A stretch of DNA of 41,884 nt from assembly GCA_945919465.1 (NCBI GenBank), contig CAMEJG010000015.1, positions 1 to 41,884 of the forward strand, read 5' to 3'. The position numbers and the translations under genes are program-made. The notes beneath the pieces are model-generated. The model saw only the letters and a list, made by a program, of their open reading frames with translations. It searched no databases and was not told the origin of the DNA. Source of the stretch: an uncultured Anaeroplasma sp. (GTDB lineage: Bacteria > Bacillota_I > Bacilli_A > Acholeplasmatales > Anaeroplasmataceae). This document shows positions 18,971 to 26,973 of this stretch, piece by piece (within the stretch, counting starts at the first letter, position 1; every line of letters begins with the position of its first letter).

Positions 18971-19039
18971 GCGTGGGTTTTACAGCATACCGTTTTCGTT
19001 TCAACAGATTGATTTGAAACCCACGCAAAAAATTAATCA
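18971..19039 (+). repeat. Dispersed repeat, copy 2 (complete, with terminal inverted repeats)
   Basis: The most complete member. GCGTGGGTTT (18971-18980) and AAACCCACGC (19017-19026) are perfect 10-bp inverted repeats, so the unit can fold into a hairpin. Its left 33 bp (18975-19007) match 20596-20628 with two differences. Its right 38 bp match 17237-17274 with one. It lies about 33 nt past the stop of the AlbA-type gene. The rest of 18808-19071 is AT-rich, and I see nothing in it. Confidence 0.8.
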
Positions 19040-19071
19040 AATATAAATATAAATCAAATTATAAGTACAGA

Positions 19072-20465
19072 TTATTTTAATACTTTCCAAGAACCATTTT
19101 TGTTCTCACCAATGCGTTCTATATAGCCATTTTCTCTTAAATATTTTATATTATTATCTATAGCAGTATTACTAACACCTATCAAAATTACTAATTCTGC
19201 TTTGGTTATGTTTGGATTATGCCTCATCTCTGAAATAATCTTTTTTCTAGTATCATTTAGACCATGTTTTCGTGTTAAGTTATTACCAACTTTATTGCCA
19301 TTCTTGTTATCAACTTTTCTATTAGAATAAAAAGGTATTGTTACAACAATTGAATTTTCTCTAAATTCAAATGCATCTTTAGTGTAATTTTCGATTATTT
19401 TTGGTACGCCTCTTCCTAATTTATCACTTATTCTCAATTGTGCAAATATTTCAGATAGTTTTTCATTAACGGGGACGGATTCTCCAAGATAGAAACCTTC
19501 CATAGTTTGTGCAGGAGCAATTGTTCCTCTCGATAGGATTTCTATTCTATTTGAATATACAGTAATCATTGGCTCAATACCTAAAACCCATTTGTTATGT
19601 AAAACAGCATTTACAATAGCCTCATTATATGATTTAATATCAAACAATTGTGTTTCTTTTCTTTCTTCTTTCCTATTCGTTTCATCAGATTGAATAATAT
19701 TAATGACATCACCATAATCAAGTAAATTTTTCAGTGAATACAACAAACAATCAAATCCAAATTCCTTTATTGCATATAAATTTGAACCTTTTGTATCTCC
19801 TTCAAATATTGATACACGTAAAGGCAAATGTGAATCATCAGATAATAATTGAGCTAAAATATTATACTTTCCGTCTTTAGTTAACAGCTGAAGGTTTTTC
19901 TTAAATGTTTCTTTCTTTAATTCAATTCCTTTAGATCCATAATACATAAACAACTTTTTAAATGATAAATTTTGATATTCTGATTCGGTATTCGTGATTG
20001 TAGGATATCCACTTTCAAGAATCTTAAATAGTTCTTTTTCTTTTCTAGGATTTTTCTCCATTGTGTCTTTTGAAGATCCAATACGAATATATCTTACCTT
20101 ACAAAAAGAAGTCGGAATATCCTTAGCTGCTTCTATTTTTAAAACAACTACTCTGCTTTTTTCAATTATTTCCTCAGCAAATTCAAAATTAATTCGAGGA
20201 TTTAGATTTCGATTTAAAAAGTTAATATATGGCTCACATTTGTAATCTTGATATGGATTAAAACTAGTACCTACAATTTCATGAGTTTTATCATTTACTC
20301 CCCAAACAAAATAACCATATTCTTTTCCAACTAATGCTGCAGCATTAGATATAGCTGAAACGTATTCACCTAATGCCACTGGTTCAAACCAATTTTCTTT
20401 ATATTCAAACCATTCTCTTTCATTTGAAAACTGAAATAATTCATCTAAGATTTTTTCACTTGCAT
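19072..20465 (-). pseudogene. AlbA_2/Schlafen-type ATP-binding regulator, frameshifted near its start
   Basis: The intact part encodes an AlbA_2 domain (EWFEYKENWFEP, SNAAALVGKEYGYFVWGV), an HATPase-like region (NRIEILSRGTIAP, ISDKLGRGVPKI) and a C-terminal winged helix (NPNITKAELVILIGVSNTAID). The uninterrupted frame opens only at 20379 (GTG), after the conserved EYKENW motif. The proper start is the ATG at 20463-20465 with GGTGAT upstream, but that frame meets a stop after six codons. One extra A in the A6 run (T6 at 20451-20456) would join them as MQVKKILDELFQFS. It is thus a slipped, phase-off or decayed gene, or a sequencing error. Probable transcriptional regulator. Confidence 0.75.
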
Positions 20466-20470
20466 TTTAT

Positions 20471-20518
20471 CACCAACTTTTATTACCAACCATATTAGAT
20501 CAAAAAGTTGGTAATAAA
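20471..20518 (-). promoter_or_regulatory. Operator-like repeats before the AlbA-type gene
   Basis: TTTATTACCAAC (20479-20490) and GTTGGTAATAAA (20507-20518) are perfect 12-bp inverted repeats 16 nt apart. A third, near-identical half-site (GTTGGTGATAAAA read on the minus strand, to 20477) overlaps the ribosome binding site. Three sites so close to the start of a gene with a winged helix suggest autoregulation. Confidence 0.65.
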
Positions 20519-20595
20519 TCAATTTATATGCTGAAAGTAATTATAATAGAGTCAATTGAAAAAAGTATCGACTTATTTCATTTTTTTACTATTAT

Positions 20596-20628
20596 GGGTT
20601 TTAGATCATACCGTTTTCGTTTCAACAG
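20596..20628 (+). repeat. Dispersed repeat, copy 3 (left half)
   Basis: 33 bp matching 18975-19007 except GAT for CAG after GGGTTTTA. The inverted-repeat partner AAACCCACGC is absent here. Confidence 0.75.
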
Positions 20629-20676
20629 TATAATCACCATTAGTGCGAAATGTCTATTTTTTTAGATAAAACATAT

Positions 20677-20868
20677 CTACTTATTATACTGTTTATTTGA
20701 ATAAATCCATTTTCCATTTACATATTCAATATAACCTTTTTTTCTCATTCTTTGTAAAATAGCTGATATTTTGTTAGAATTGATTTTATCTTTATTTAAA
20801 ATAATATTTTAAGAAATTAAATTATTCATTAATTCATCATATTCTAAATCTCCATCATAAGAAATCAT
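20677..20868 (-). pseudogene. Relic of a winged-helix protein C-terminus
   Basis: A minus-strand frame of about 63 codons is broken by one in-frame TAA. The first part reads MISYDGDLEYDELMNNLIS, then the stop, then a wing-like tail with ISAILQRMRKKGYIEYVNGK. This resembles the C-terminal helix-turn-helix of AlbA-type regulators such as the neighbouring gene (GYIERIGENKNGSW). No start signal or upstream domain remains. Confidence 0.5.
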
Positions 20869-21030
20869 AGAATCTATAATAATCAATTAATATGTAAAAA
20901 AAAGAAAAAGTATAGACCATTAACCTACATTTCTGAAGGCCAATAACCTACACTTTTAAAATACCATATACAATCTTATCTCTATGCTTCATATCTATGG
21001 CATATTATCAATATCATTTTCTAAACTCTT
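20869..21030. other. Non-coding relic region
   Basis: No gene seen. Two similar blocks, CCATTAACCTACA and CCAATAACCTACA, lie about 27 bp apart (near 20928-20966). On the minus strand they read TGTAGGTTAATGG and TGTAGGTTATTGG. They may be transposase sites from a lost element end. Confidence 0.35.
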
Positions 21031-21231
21031 TCTATTTTCTAAAGGGATTAAATATTGCTAAATTAAAAGGAAAAAAATAGGTAGACCAACTAGTAATCTA
21101 CCTAATGATTATATAAAGGTTTTAAATTCTTATATCAACAAAACAACCACTGCCAAAGAAACTATGGATTCATTAAATGTATCGAGGGGTACATTTTATA
21201 AAAAATTAAGAGAATATAAGGCTACATTATA
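21000..21231 (+). pseudogene. Serine recombinase (resolvase) C-terminal relic
   Basis: The plus strand encodes KGLNIAKLKGKK, then after a one-base shift in an A7 run (21071-21077), IGRPTSNLPNDYIKVLNSYI, TAKETMDSLNV and SRGTFYKKLREY. This is the linker and helix-turn-helix end of resolvase/invertase-type serine recombinases (family pattern AKxxGKxxGRP ... SRxTFYRxLKEY). The catalytic domain is gone. The left boundary is uncertain. Confidence 0.65.
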
Positions 21232-21748
21232 GTGCATTTTTATTATTATCCGATTGATCTTTAAATTCAAATTGTCGATTAAGATAATTTATCAATTTCA
21301 GTTGCTCCTCTTGATATTTATTTTGATTTACAATACATGTGTGAATACCATTTGGATAATATACATTTTGGATTTGATCCCATGTGATTTTATCTTTATA
21401 ACCTAAATCTTTAGCTATTTCTTCAATAAGTTTATTTCTAGCATCACTTATATCTTTTAGTTGGACCTCACTTGGATTTTCAATTTTACAACGATCAAAA
21501 TATATATGCCATTGCTCTCTAACTTTTTTTGAGTCTACAAAAATGATATCAATTAAATTTACAGCATTTAAACTTTGATAATCCCATCCATACAATCTAC
21601 TTCTCATCAAATGACATAAAACGTTCATCTTATCAGCTCTTTTTTGCGTTTTATCTCTAAAATAATTTGATAATAAAACTGAAATTATTGCAGATAATAA
21701 AGCTACAACAATTGTTAATATTGACAATAAAATTTCTAATGTGCTCAT
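21227..21748 (-). CDS. DUF6680-like membrane-anchored protein
   Basis: A 173-residue protein with one N-terminal membrane helix (LEILLSILTIVVALLSAIISVLL) and a helical cytoplasmic part. The segment MRSRLYGWDYQSLNAVNLIDIIFVDSKKVREQW fits the DUF6680 pattern as I remember it. The function is unknown; such proteins are common in accessory regions. The frame opens with TTG at 21757, but the ATG at 21746-21748 behind AAAGGAGA is preferred. It lies downstream of the four-gene helicase operon but beyond its terminator. Confidence 0.6.
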   Translation of the reverse strand: MSTLEILLSILTIVVALLSAIISVLLSNYFRDKTQKRADKMNVLCHLMRSRLYGWDYQSLNAVNLIDIIFVDSKKVREQWHIYFDRCKIENPSEVQLKDISDARNKLIEEIAKDLGYKDKITWDQIQNVYYPNGIHTCIVNQNKYQEEQLKLINYLNRQFEFKDQSDNNKNAL

Positions 21749-21896
21749 AATAAACAATATTCTCCTTTATTCTATATATGTATTAAGTATATATTTTTTA
21801 TTGTCATATTTTGTCTTATATTGCTCATGATTTTATTAAAATAAAAAGGTATCGTATTCTTGGCCTGATATCGTCCCTTAGATGAAATTCAAACAC

Positions 21897-21970
21897 TATA
21901 ATGTACTCTATTGGAGGAACGCGCTTCTTTATAATTTTAATCTCCAATTCCTTGGTACACTTCCATTATA
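21897..21970. other. Candidate structured element (two-tier stem) in a 327-nt gap
   Basis: TATAATG (21897-21903) pairs with CATTATA (21964-21970), and inside it ATTGGAG (21910-21916) pairs with CTCCAAT (21942-21948), in order. The gap 21749-22075 otherwise holds the helicase-operon terminator and no gene. The GC-rich stretch 21971-21990 includes GGCGTGGGTGACAC. It could be a small RNA, a riboregulator of the DUF6680 gene or a MITE relic. Confidence 0.4.
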
Positions 21971-22015
21971 AGGGGGCGTGGGTGACACAATCCGGTCATC
22001 ATCTCAAAAATTCAA

Positions 22016-22051
22016 AAAAATAAAAAAACCAGCAAGATTTTACTCTTACTG
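22016..22051 (-). terminator. Terminator of the helicase operon
   Basis: The minus-strand stem CAGTAAGA/TCTTGCTG (8 bp, one G-U) is followed by GTTTTTTTATTTTTTTG. It lies 25 nt past the stop at 22076. Confidence 0.85.
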
Positions 22052-22075
22052 ATTCTTCAATATTATTTAATTATT

Positions 22076-22852
22076 TTATTTCATTAATAACAATACAATA
22101 GCAACAACGGCAGCAACAAATGCTAATCCAGCAACGACAATAGCAATGTTAACCTTTTTGGATGTAGATTCATGCTTTTGTAATAAACTATTAACCTTTT
22201 CATTATTAGAAGATACATCCTTAGATAATAATTCTATTTTATTAATAACATTATCAAACTTATTATTCATATTATTGTTAGTGTTATTAAAAGAATTCTC
22301 AATCTTTAATTCAAGATTCTTTAAATCATTTTTAATCTCACTTATAGGCTGAATGAATGAACCTTGAACAATTGAAGATAATGATGAATAGCTTCTTTCT
22401 AAATCTGAAAATGATCTAGACAAATTATCAAAATCACTCTTTAATCCAGCAGTATATACCTTTTGGATTTGCTCATCTAATGCTTTCATCTTATCCTCAA
22501 ATGTTGAAATTGATTTATTGAATTTGCTTGATGCATCATCAGAAATTCCCTGACTAATCACTTTAATATTTTCAATTTGATCACGAATCGAATTATTATA
22601 TGATGTGATTGCTTCTAAAGTTGCCTTCACAAATTCATCAAGTTCATTCTTCTTAGAATCAATCTTTTCAGATAAATCAGCAATTTCCTGATTTACCTTT
22701 GTAGATTCTTCTGCCTTAATCTCTACTAAATTCTTTGATAGCATTGCAACTATTTCATCTAATTGTTTTTTTAAGTCGCTTGATGCATTTTCTAGAAGAT
22801 TAATACTTTTTGAAAATTTATTAAATTCACTTGTAATATTTATATCATCCAT
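22076..22852 (-). CDS. Tail-anchored coiled-coil protein
   Basis: A 258-residue protein, almost entirely heptad-like helix (NLLENASSDLKKQLDEIVAML, then DLSEKIDSKKNELDEFVKAT and repeated LSRSFSDLERSYSSLSS). It ends in one membrane helix (VNIAIVVAGLAFVAAVVAIVLLLMK, about 234-258), with no signal peptide. The bulk would lie in the cytoplasm, anchored by its tail. It starts 2 nt after the helicase stop and is the last gene of the operon. The architecture recalls membrane-tethering or sensing subunits of multi-gene defence systems, but no family is recognised. Confidence 0.75.
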   Translation of the reverse strand: MDDINITSEFNKFSKSINLLENASSDLKKQLDEIVAMLSKNLVEIKAEESTKVNQEIADLSEKIDSKKNELDEFVKATLEAITSYNNSIRDQIENIKVISQGISDDASSKFNKSISTFEDKMKALDEQIQKVYTAGLKSDFDNLSRSFSDLERSYSSLSSIVQGSFIQPISEIKNDLKNLELKIENSFNNTNNNMNNKFDNVINKIELLSKDVSSNNEKVNSLLQKHESTSKKVNIAIVVAGLAFVAAVVAIVLLLMK

Positions 22853-22854
22853 AA

Positions 22855-25800
22855 TTATTCACCCATTCCAAATAATTTTATTGCTTCTATCATTTTTAAT
22901 TTATTAATGATATCTATATTTGTATTTTCATTTAAAATATTCTTTTTATAAAGCTTGTCTATTGATACAACTTGAATTAAGGACATGATATATTCCTCTT
23001 TTAACTGAGTTGATAGATCAATATTATCAATAATTACATTAATGTATTTTTCAAACTCTAACTTACTCATACTATGCTTAGAGTTACTAAATCTAACCGG
23101 ATCATTATTATTCTTAATTTCATAGAATCCTAATAACCAACTAAAAATAGGTATATCCTTTAATGCTATAGAGTCTTGTAATACTGCAATTATTTCCATA
23201 TCAGTAAGATTCTTAAGCTTCTTCTTAGCTAATTGAACATATCTTTCAAATAAAATAGTCAAATCTTCTTTAGAATCTTCATATTCATTTAATGCTCGCT
23301 TCAAATCATCAAGAGGTCCAAGCTCTACACCAACCAAGATGAAATTCTTTGCTTTTTTACCTGCTAATTTAGCAGTGAATGTTACCTCAAGCATATTCTC
23401 AATATCGGAATCACTATAGTCATTTAGCATTGATTGAGAGTTAATAAATGATTGATATACTTGATATAACAAGCTTGAATAGTACCACTTAACAAATGGA
23501 TCTATTAGTTTATTAACACTAGAAAAGAATTTTGTTTCATCTGAGAATTTCTTAGTAACATCGATCGATGTTTGATAAGATTCAGCAAACTTAAGCATAG
23601 ATGATCTAACAAAATCAGGGCTATCATGCTTTAAATCATATATTACTGAATATCTAATTGATTTATTATCATCTAGAACAGAACCATTATATTTAACAAT
23701 AACACCAGATACTAAAGATAAATATACACCCGTACTAAATTTATATGATTTTTGTAAGTCCGAATCAAAGTAATATGGTTTAGAAACCTTGTTGCCATGC
23801 ATTAATATATTTTGCATAAGCTTAGTATCCAAGTCAAATTGCGTAAAAGTATCTAATGTTAAACATAAATTTGAATATAATGCATTAGGCCAATCGATTA
23901 ACTTATCTATTGAGGTCATAGTCATTGGTTCTTGATATTTTTTATCATCAATATATATTTCAACTGCATGGCCCATAATAACTTGCTTATCATCTTTAGT
24001 TAAACCCATCGTAGATAATCTACATACTCTACCTGTTTCTTGATAATACCACTCCTTTGATGGAGGAGTACCTAATGTAATTATTGTTTTAACAGATGGA
24101 ATATTAATACCAATACTAAATTCATCTGAAGCAAACATTACATTTCTTAAGCCATTAACAAATAAACTATAAGCATCTTGTTCTCTTGAGCTATAAAAGA
24201 CTGAAGTATCTCCAATAGTCTTTGATCCATCGACATAAGGAATATCCTTAACATAATCATATGCCTTCTTCAATAGCTCAACATCATTATTAATAACAAC
24301 TATATTTTCAAATGCTATTTTATGATCTTTTACATCTTTTTTTGCTCTTTCAAGCTCTAAAAGCAATTGCTGTCTGAAAATTTCTAATAATTCATCATTA
24401 TCCTTAACAGCAAATTTTTTATGTTCAATCAAATCACGTTTAAAAGAACCCGCAATAATAAACTTTACATTTCTCTCAGGCTTTCCTTTAGGAACATTTT
24501 TAAATCTAATCATCAAATCATTTTGAACATTATCATTTGCAGTTGCAGTATATAATACAACCTTAACCCTAGGCATATTAGATACTATAAAATCTGTTAA
24601 TGTTAAATAATTAAAGTCAAAATTTTGAGACCAAATAGAAATTTGATGACATTCGTCTATATTAAAGAATCCTAAATAGCTTTGAATAAATAATTTTTCA
24701 AACACCTTAATATTCTCTTTATTATATAAAGAGTTTGCATCTGAATAATATAACAATGCTGTTGTTTCTAATGAATCAGTGTTGATTCTATTTGGCAATA
24801 CCTTAGCCATCTTATTTCCAATTACATCTCTTAAATTATTTAATTGATCTCGAATTAATATTAGTGTTGGAGATATAACAAATGAAATTTTAGGAGTCAA
24901 AAATGCTGTTAATTGATAAAGTGCAGATTTACCATATCCAGTTGGTAATATACAGCATGGGACCTCACCAAATGTTGAAGCATATAATGAGTGTTCTAAT
25001 ATATTTTGTTGTCCAACCTTTAATCCTTCATATCCAAAAATCAAATTTGCAAAATAATCCCAAACATCAGAATTATTTGAATCAAAATGTAAATTAAAAT
25101 TCTTTATTGCAATCAAATATAGATTACTTACAAATTCAGTAATAGCAACTTCCTCAATATCATATTCATCATTATTAATTCTTATTCTAAAATTGAAATC
25201 ATCTAAATCCTCATCTTCTTCAGCAATAACTTGAGGCTCAGCATATTCTTTTGCATCAACTTGTCTTTCTAATAATAACCAATACTTTTGATACATTTCA
25301 TGAATATCAGCTATTGCATAATTTAATATCTCAATATCCTTTGTTGAAGCAAAAATAATTATTCTTGTTTTGTTTAATGCTGAAGCAGCATATGTGATTA
25401 AGCATTCCATTGCATATATTCTATTCAAACTATCAAATGACAATCCCTTAGCCTTTAAATTGTTAGGAATAGGAATAACATTATTTCTTAATAATAGATT
25501 ATATAATGCTTTATAAACGACATTCTCTTCTTTTACATTTTTAGCAATTCTTGGCTTTCTGAACTTAATACACTTATCTGAAGAGAAAAAACCACCAGAG
25601 ATTAATACATAATCTTTACCACATAATGGTTCTGCTTCTTCAAAGTCCTCTTTAAAGAATGTCTTCAATGTATGATTATTATATCTATTATGCCCCTTAC
25701 CAAAATCCTTCATCAAAGAAATCGGAATTTGATCGGATAGATATTCATTTTCAGCAACCTCAAAAATAATCATTTTATCTCTTTCATATCTTATTGAATA

Positions 25801-26130
25801 TGAAATATTATTAAATCTTTGTGCATAATCTATAAGATCATTTATTGGCTTAAAATAAATGTCAAAATCATACTTATCAAATCGAACATCAACACTATGG
25901 CCATGAATATACTCATTAGCTATTCTTCTTATATTATCTAATTTATTATCTAAAGCTTCACCATGCTTATAGTTATTAATTAATTCATCAAGAGTTAAAA
26001 AAGGAGAGTGTATATCCTTTAGAATAATTTCAATAATTGTTCTAATGCTAGACAAAAAAGACCTATCTTTATGGCAATAGGCTGTTACACTGCTATGAAA
26101 ATAGTCTTCTAAGTCTATTCTATCAAACAT
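22855..26130 (-). CDS. HEPN-RecQ-like superfamily 2 helicase
   Basis: A 1091-residue protein. The N-terminal 110 residues look like a DUF4145-type HEPN domain with the motif IRRIANEYIHG, giving Arg69-x6-His76, the typical HEPN RNase pattern. From about 380 there is an SF2 helicase: Walker A PTGYGKSALYQ (near 392), motif II DECHQISIWSQNFDFNYL (near 490), motif III YTATAND, GSFKRDL, and motif VI YYQETGRVCRLS (near 700). The motif II extension and SFxR element resemble RecQ. The C-terminal 380 residues have no RecQ zinc site or HRDC domain that I can recognise. It lies third in a four-gene operon. DNA unwinding is likely; nuclease action is inferred. Confidence 0.8.
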   Translation of the reverse strand: MFDRIDLEDYFHSSVTAYCHKDRSFLSSIRTIIEIILKDIHSPFLTLDELINNYKHGEALDNKLDNIRRIANEYIHGHSVDVRFDKYDFDIYFKPINDLIDYAQRFNNISYSIRYERDKMIIFEVAENEYLSDQIPISLMKDFGKGHNRYNNHTLKTFFKEDFEEAEPLCGKDYVLISGGFFSSDKCIKFRKPRIAKNVKEENVVYKALYNLLLRNNVIPIPNNLKAKGLSFDSLNRIYAMECLITYAASALNKTRIIIFASTKDIEILNYAIADIHEMYQKYWLLLERQVDAKEYAEPQVIAEEDEDLDDFNFRIRINNDEYDIEEVAITEFVSNLYLIAIKNFNLHFDSNNSDVWDYFANLIFGYEGLKVGQQNILEHSLYASTFGEVPCCILPTGYGKSALYQLTAFLTPKISFVISPTLILIRDQLNNLRDVIGNKMAKVLPNRINTDSLETTALLYYSDANSLYNKENIKVFEKLFIQSYLGFFNIDECHQISIWSQNFDFNYLTLTDFIVSNMPRVKVVLYTATANDNVQNDLMIRFKNVPKGKPERNVKFIIAGSFKRDLIEHKKFAVKDNDELLEIFRQQLLLELERAKKDVKDHKIAFENIVVINNDVELLKKAYDYVKDIPYVDGSKTIGDTSVFYSSREQDAYSLFVNGLRNVMFASDEFSIGINIPSVKTIITLGTPPSKEWYYQETGRVCRLSTMGLTKDDKQVIMGHAVEIYIDDKKYQEPMTMTSIDKLIDWPNALYSNLCLTLDTFTQFDLDTKLMQNILMHGNKVSKPYYFDSDLQKSYKFSTGVYLSLVSGVIVKYNGSVLDDNKSIRYSVIYDLKHDSPDFVRSSMLKFAESYQTSIDVTKKFSDETKFFSSVNKLIDPFVKWYYSSLLYQVYQSFINSQSMLNDYSDSDIENMLEVTFTAKLAGKKAKNFILVGVELGPLDDLKRALNEYEDSKEDLTILFERYVQLAKKKLKNLTDMEIIAVLQDSIALKDIPIFSWLLGFYEIKNNNDPVRFSNSKHSMSKLEFEKYINVIIDNIDLSTQLKEEYIMSLIQVVSIDKLYKKNILNENTNIDIINKLKMIEAIKLFGMGE

Positions 26131-26145
26131 CTCATAAACCTCTCA

Positions 26146-26973
26146 TTACTTATTTAGTGTTTTAACTCCGTATAAATTATAATCATTGTTAAATGGCAAA
26201 GTGGGATTCATTCCCATTTTTATTTGTCTTACATGTCGTAATTCATCAGAAGATAACCATTCTCTTCTTATCAAATCAAAGATATCAACAGTAATATTAG
26301 AATCTGACAAATAAAAGAAAACCCTGTATTTACCTGAAATTCTCTTATCCTTAATTTCGATTGAGAGCTTAATTTCATTATCCTCACATACGTTTAAGAT
26401 AAATCTATTATACTTATTGTTCACTTGCTCAACATCAACAAAATACTGATAGTCAAGACAAGCCTTCTTATTAAAATATAAATCATCAATTCTAGTTTTA
26501 GCAGGAACAACTTCGAAAACTTTCTTTGTAGAAGAATCATATAATCCATAAGATGATTCAACCTTCTTCATAAATAAGATTCTATCTTCTGCTTTTAACA
26601 ATTCTGCTACATTACCATTTTTGACATCATCATGATCGATATTAAATGACCTAGTATCAACAAATGTTATATGCTTCAAAGCTGAATATACTGTTTTATA
26701 AAAACCTGCCTTTTGCAATGCGTTTCTAATAATATAAAAATTACTAGTTCTACAATTATCTAACCCTATAGCTATGTAAGCCTCGGGCTCTATTATATTT
26801 TTAAATTTAACAAAAAATCTAGTAAGCTTATCTAAATATGGAGAACCATTGATTTCATCATATATTCCAAATGGAGTATCTTTATATATTTTATCTTTAA
26901 TTAAAACGTAATCCTTACTATCTGGATTAAAAATATTAATGTATTTTTTTCCAATATATATATTGTATTCCAT
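26146..26973 (-). CDS. Operon protein of unknown family, possibly actin/MreB-like
   Basis: A 275-residue protein; I do not recognise a family. The start is the ATG at 26971-26973, which overlaps the upstream stop (TAATG) and has AGGAG nearby; the frame extends further upstream but only inside the preceding gene. The first 130 residues follow the order of actin-like ATPases: paired N-terminal strands (YNIYIGKKYINIF), then a G-x-I-x-D-like piece (FGIYDEINGSPYLDKLTRFF), then AYIAIGLDNCRTSNFYIIRNALQKAGF, like the MreB segment before its second phosphate loop. No clear phosphate-1 loop is seen, so ATP binding is uncertain. The C-terminal third is beta-rich. A stop-to-start gap of 15 nt to the helicase implies joint function. 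Confidence 0.55.
   Translation of the reverse strand: MEYNIYIGKKYINIFNPDSKDYVLIKDKIYKDTPFGIYDEINGSPYLDKLTRFFVKFKNIIEPEAYIAIGLDNCRTSNFYIIRNALQKAGFYKTVYSALKHITFVDTRSFNIDHDDVKNGNVAELLKAEDRILFMKKVESSYGLYDSSTKKVFEVVPAKTRIDDLYFNKKACLDYQYFVDVEQVNNKYNRFILNVCEDNEIKLSIEIKDKRISGKYRVFFYLSDSNITVDIFDLIRREWLSSDELRHVRQIKMGMNPTLPFNNDYNLYGVKTLNK

Noticed and set aside
17228-19039. tRNA-like look of the repeat (7-bp GCGTGGG/CCCACGC ends, GGTAGAG upstream of copy 1)
   Set aside because: Only about 42 nt lie between the ends, there is no anticodon arm, and the T-arm does not pair; not a tRNA.
18971-20628. CRISPR array
   Set aside because: Copies are 1.5 kb apart with genes between, have no regular spacers, and no cas gene is present. 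Kept only as a low-interest relic idea.
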